From NCBI GenBank assembly GCA_937136055.1, contig CAKZOD010000013.1:1-45703 (forward strand): 45,703 bases of DNA, written 5' to 3'. Source of the DNA: an uncultured Oceanospirillaceae bacterium. Lineage in GTDB: Bacteria > Pseudomonadota > Gammaproteobacteria > Pseudomonadales > Balneatricaceae. Of the stretch, positions 44,835-45,703 are shown one piece after another; positions within the stretch are counted from its first letter, which is position 1, and each line of letters opens with the position of its first letter. A program made the position numbers and the translations under genes. The notes beneath the pieces were generated by a model. That model saw only the letters and a program-made list of their open reading frames with translations. It did no database searches and was not told the DNA's origin.

Positions 44835-45703
44835 ATGGTACATTGGTCAAGTGAAAGCCGTATAAAGATTTTAGTAACAGGCCCTAAAGAGCAGGTAGGG
44901 AAAGCACTGTTGGAAGCGGGTGCTAAAAGCGATATATTTGAAGTTGTCGGTGCAACTTCTAATGCTCCTAACCTTCGTGATAAGCAAGTCGTTACCGATG
45001 TGATAGAGCAAAATAATCCAGATTTTGTGGTAAATACACTCGGTTATAACTCTGTTGTGGTCAGTGAGAAAAAAGTTGATTTATGCTATCTACTCAATCG
45101 TGATTTTGTAGCGATACTGGCAGAGGTTTGTGCTGATAAAGGCATTCCTATTATCCATTTATCGACAGACCACGTGTTTGATGGGCACTATGCCAGCGGC
45201 TACAGCGAAGATGATCAAACTATTCCCTTAGGCATTTTTGGTAAGAGTAAATGGGACGGTGAAGAGGTTTTACGTAAAAAGCAGCCAGAGCATCTTATTT
45301 TGCGTGTGAGCTGGTTGTTCTCACAGTGGGGTGAAAATTTCTTAACGCGCTCTTTAATTGATGGTCGAATAGAAAAAGAAATGTTCGCAGCTGATGATAG
45401 ACAAGGATGCCCAACGTCTGCATCAGATATTGCTAGAGTGATTTTTGCGGTTATTAGGCAACTTAATGAAGACGCTGGAGCTTGGGGCACTTACCATTAT
45501 TGTGGCGCAGAGGTGACGACTCGATTTAAGTTCTTAGAAGCTATTTTCGATCGCGCAAGGCAACATGAACAGTTGGCTACTGAACAATTGAATTCAGTGA
45601 CTCGGTCAGAATTATATGCAAACGCCGAGAGGCCTGCATCCTCAGTGCTTAATTGTAAAAAGCTATTGAGTAATTTTGGTATCCATCAGCGCCCATGGCG
45701 AAC
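44835..45703 (+). CDS. RmlD-like SDR protein, catalytic Tyr replaced (partial)
   Basis: This frame runs to the window edge (289 codons so far). It matches the RmlD/dTDP-4-dehydrorhamnose reductase family: an N-terminal nucleotide-binding loop (ILVTGPKEQVGKALLEAGA), LSTDHVFDG, LRVSWLFSQWGENF, and DDRQGCPTSASDIA. The YxxxK motif reads FGKSK, so the catalytic Tyr is Phe, and the usual Tyr of STDY is His. The dinucleotide loop is also atypical (GPKEQVG instead of GxxGQxG). It may be a non-catalytic binding protein, as the related MAT2B is, or may use another mechanism. AAAAGG precedes the ATG by six bases. It lies 303 bases after the TPR-ATP-grasp gene. Confidence 0.82.
   Translation, partial: MVHWSSESRIKILVTGPKEQVGKALLEAGAKSDIFEVVGATSNAPNLRDKQVVTDVIEQNNPDFVVNTLGYNSVVVSEKKVDLCYLLNRDFVAILAEVCADKGIPIIHLSTDHVFDGHYASGYSEDDQTIPLGIFGKSKWDGEEVLRKKQPEHLILRVSWLFSQWGENFLTRSLIDGRIEKEMFAADDRQGCPTSASDIARVIFAVIRQLNEDAGAWGTYHYCGAEVTTRFKFLEAIFDRARQHEQLATEQLNSVTRSELYANAERPASSVLNCKKLLSNFGIHQRPWR

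Noticed and set aside
1..45703. CRISPR arrays, insertion sequences, phage genes, toxin-antitoxin or known defence systems
   Set aside because: No regularly spaced repeats, transposases, integrases or defence families were seen anywhere in the window.

Overview
The window looks like chromosomal DNA from an A+T-rich marine gammaproteobacterium, probably in or near the Oceanospirillales. This is inferred from the ribosomal protein sequences, the order rplQ - uvrA - ssb, a perfect gammaproteobacterial-type LexA box, and genes for choline-O-sulfate and quaternary-amine use. No taxon can be proven from the sequence alone.

Layout. (1) 1-118: the 3' end of a 5S rRNA gene and its terminator, closing an rRNA operon that enters from the left. 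(2) 119-8871: a loosely packed accessory stretch. It holds a membrane GGDEF-EAL protein, a secreted leucine-rich-repeat protein, a PhyH-type dioxygenase with a divergent LysR regulator, a membrane diguanylate cyclase, a small unknown protein and a secreted peptidoglycan amidase. Long A+T-rich gaps include an orphan FNR-type box. (3) 9073-23004: the S10, spc and alpha ribosomal operons in canonical order (rpsJ to rplQ, including secY, rpmJ and rpoA). They have a strong promoter before rpsJ, another before rpsM, and unusual structured gaps (rpsQ-rplN, rplN-rplX, rpsN-rpsH, rpmJ-rpsM). The str operon (rpsL-rpsG-fusA-tuf), often found just upstream, is absent. (4) 23186-28267: an orphan periplasmic binding protein, uvrA with its LexA box, tRNA-Leu(UAA) with its own promoter, and ssb. 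(5) 28317-34885: a DmpA/P1-type peptidase, a second orphan binding protein, a secreted Tll0287-like haem protein, a PQQ-type aldose dehydrogenase, a DUF465/YdcH protein, a glutathione transferase and a DJ-1/PfpI protein. (6) 35001-42922: a LysR gene divergent from the DJ-1 gene, then a quaternary-amine module: choX and betC (minus strand), a divergent betR-type LysR gene, and a second binding protein with its permease and ATPase (plus strand). (7) 42969 to the end: a TPR plus ATP-grasp protein and an RmlD-like SDR protein that lacks the catalytic tyrosine and runs off the window.

How they work together. BetC would hydrolyse choline-O-sulfate to choline and sulfate, and ChoX would capture choline. 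The second binding protein has the only permease and ATPase in the window, so both binding proteins may share one channel. A terminator between that binding protein and the permease would keep binding protein in excess. The least described parts are the TPR-ATP-grasp and SDR-like pair, the tandem terminator-like hairpins inside the spc operon, and a probable non-AUG start on the GGDEF-EAL gene.
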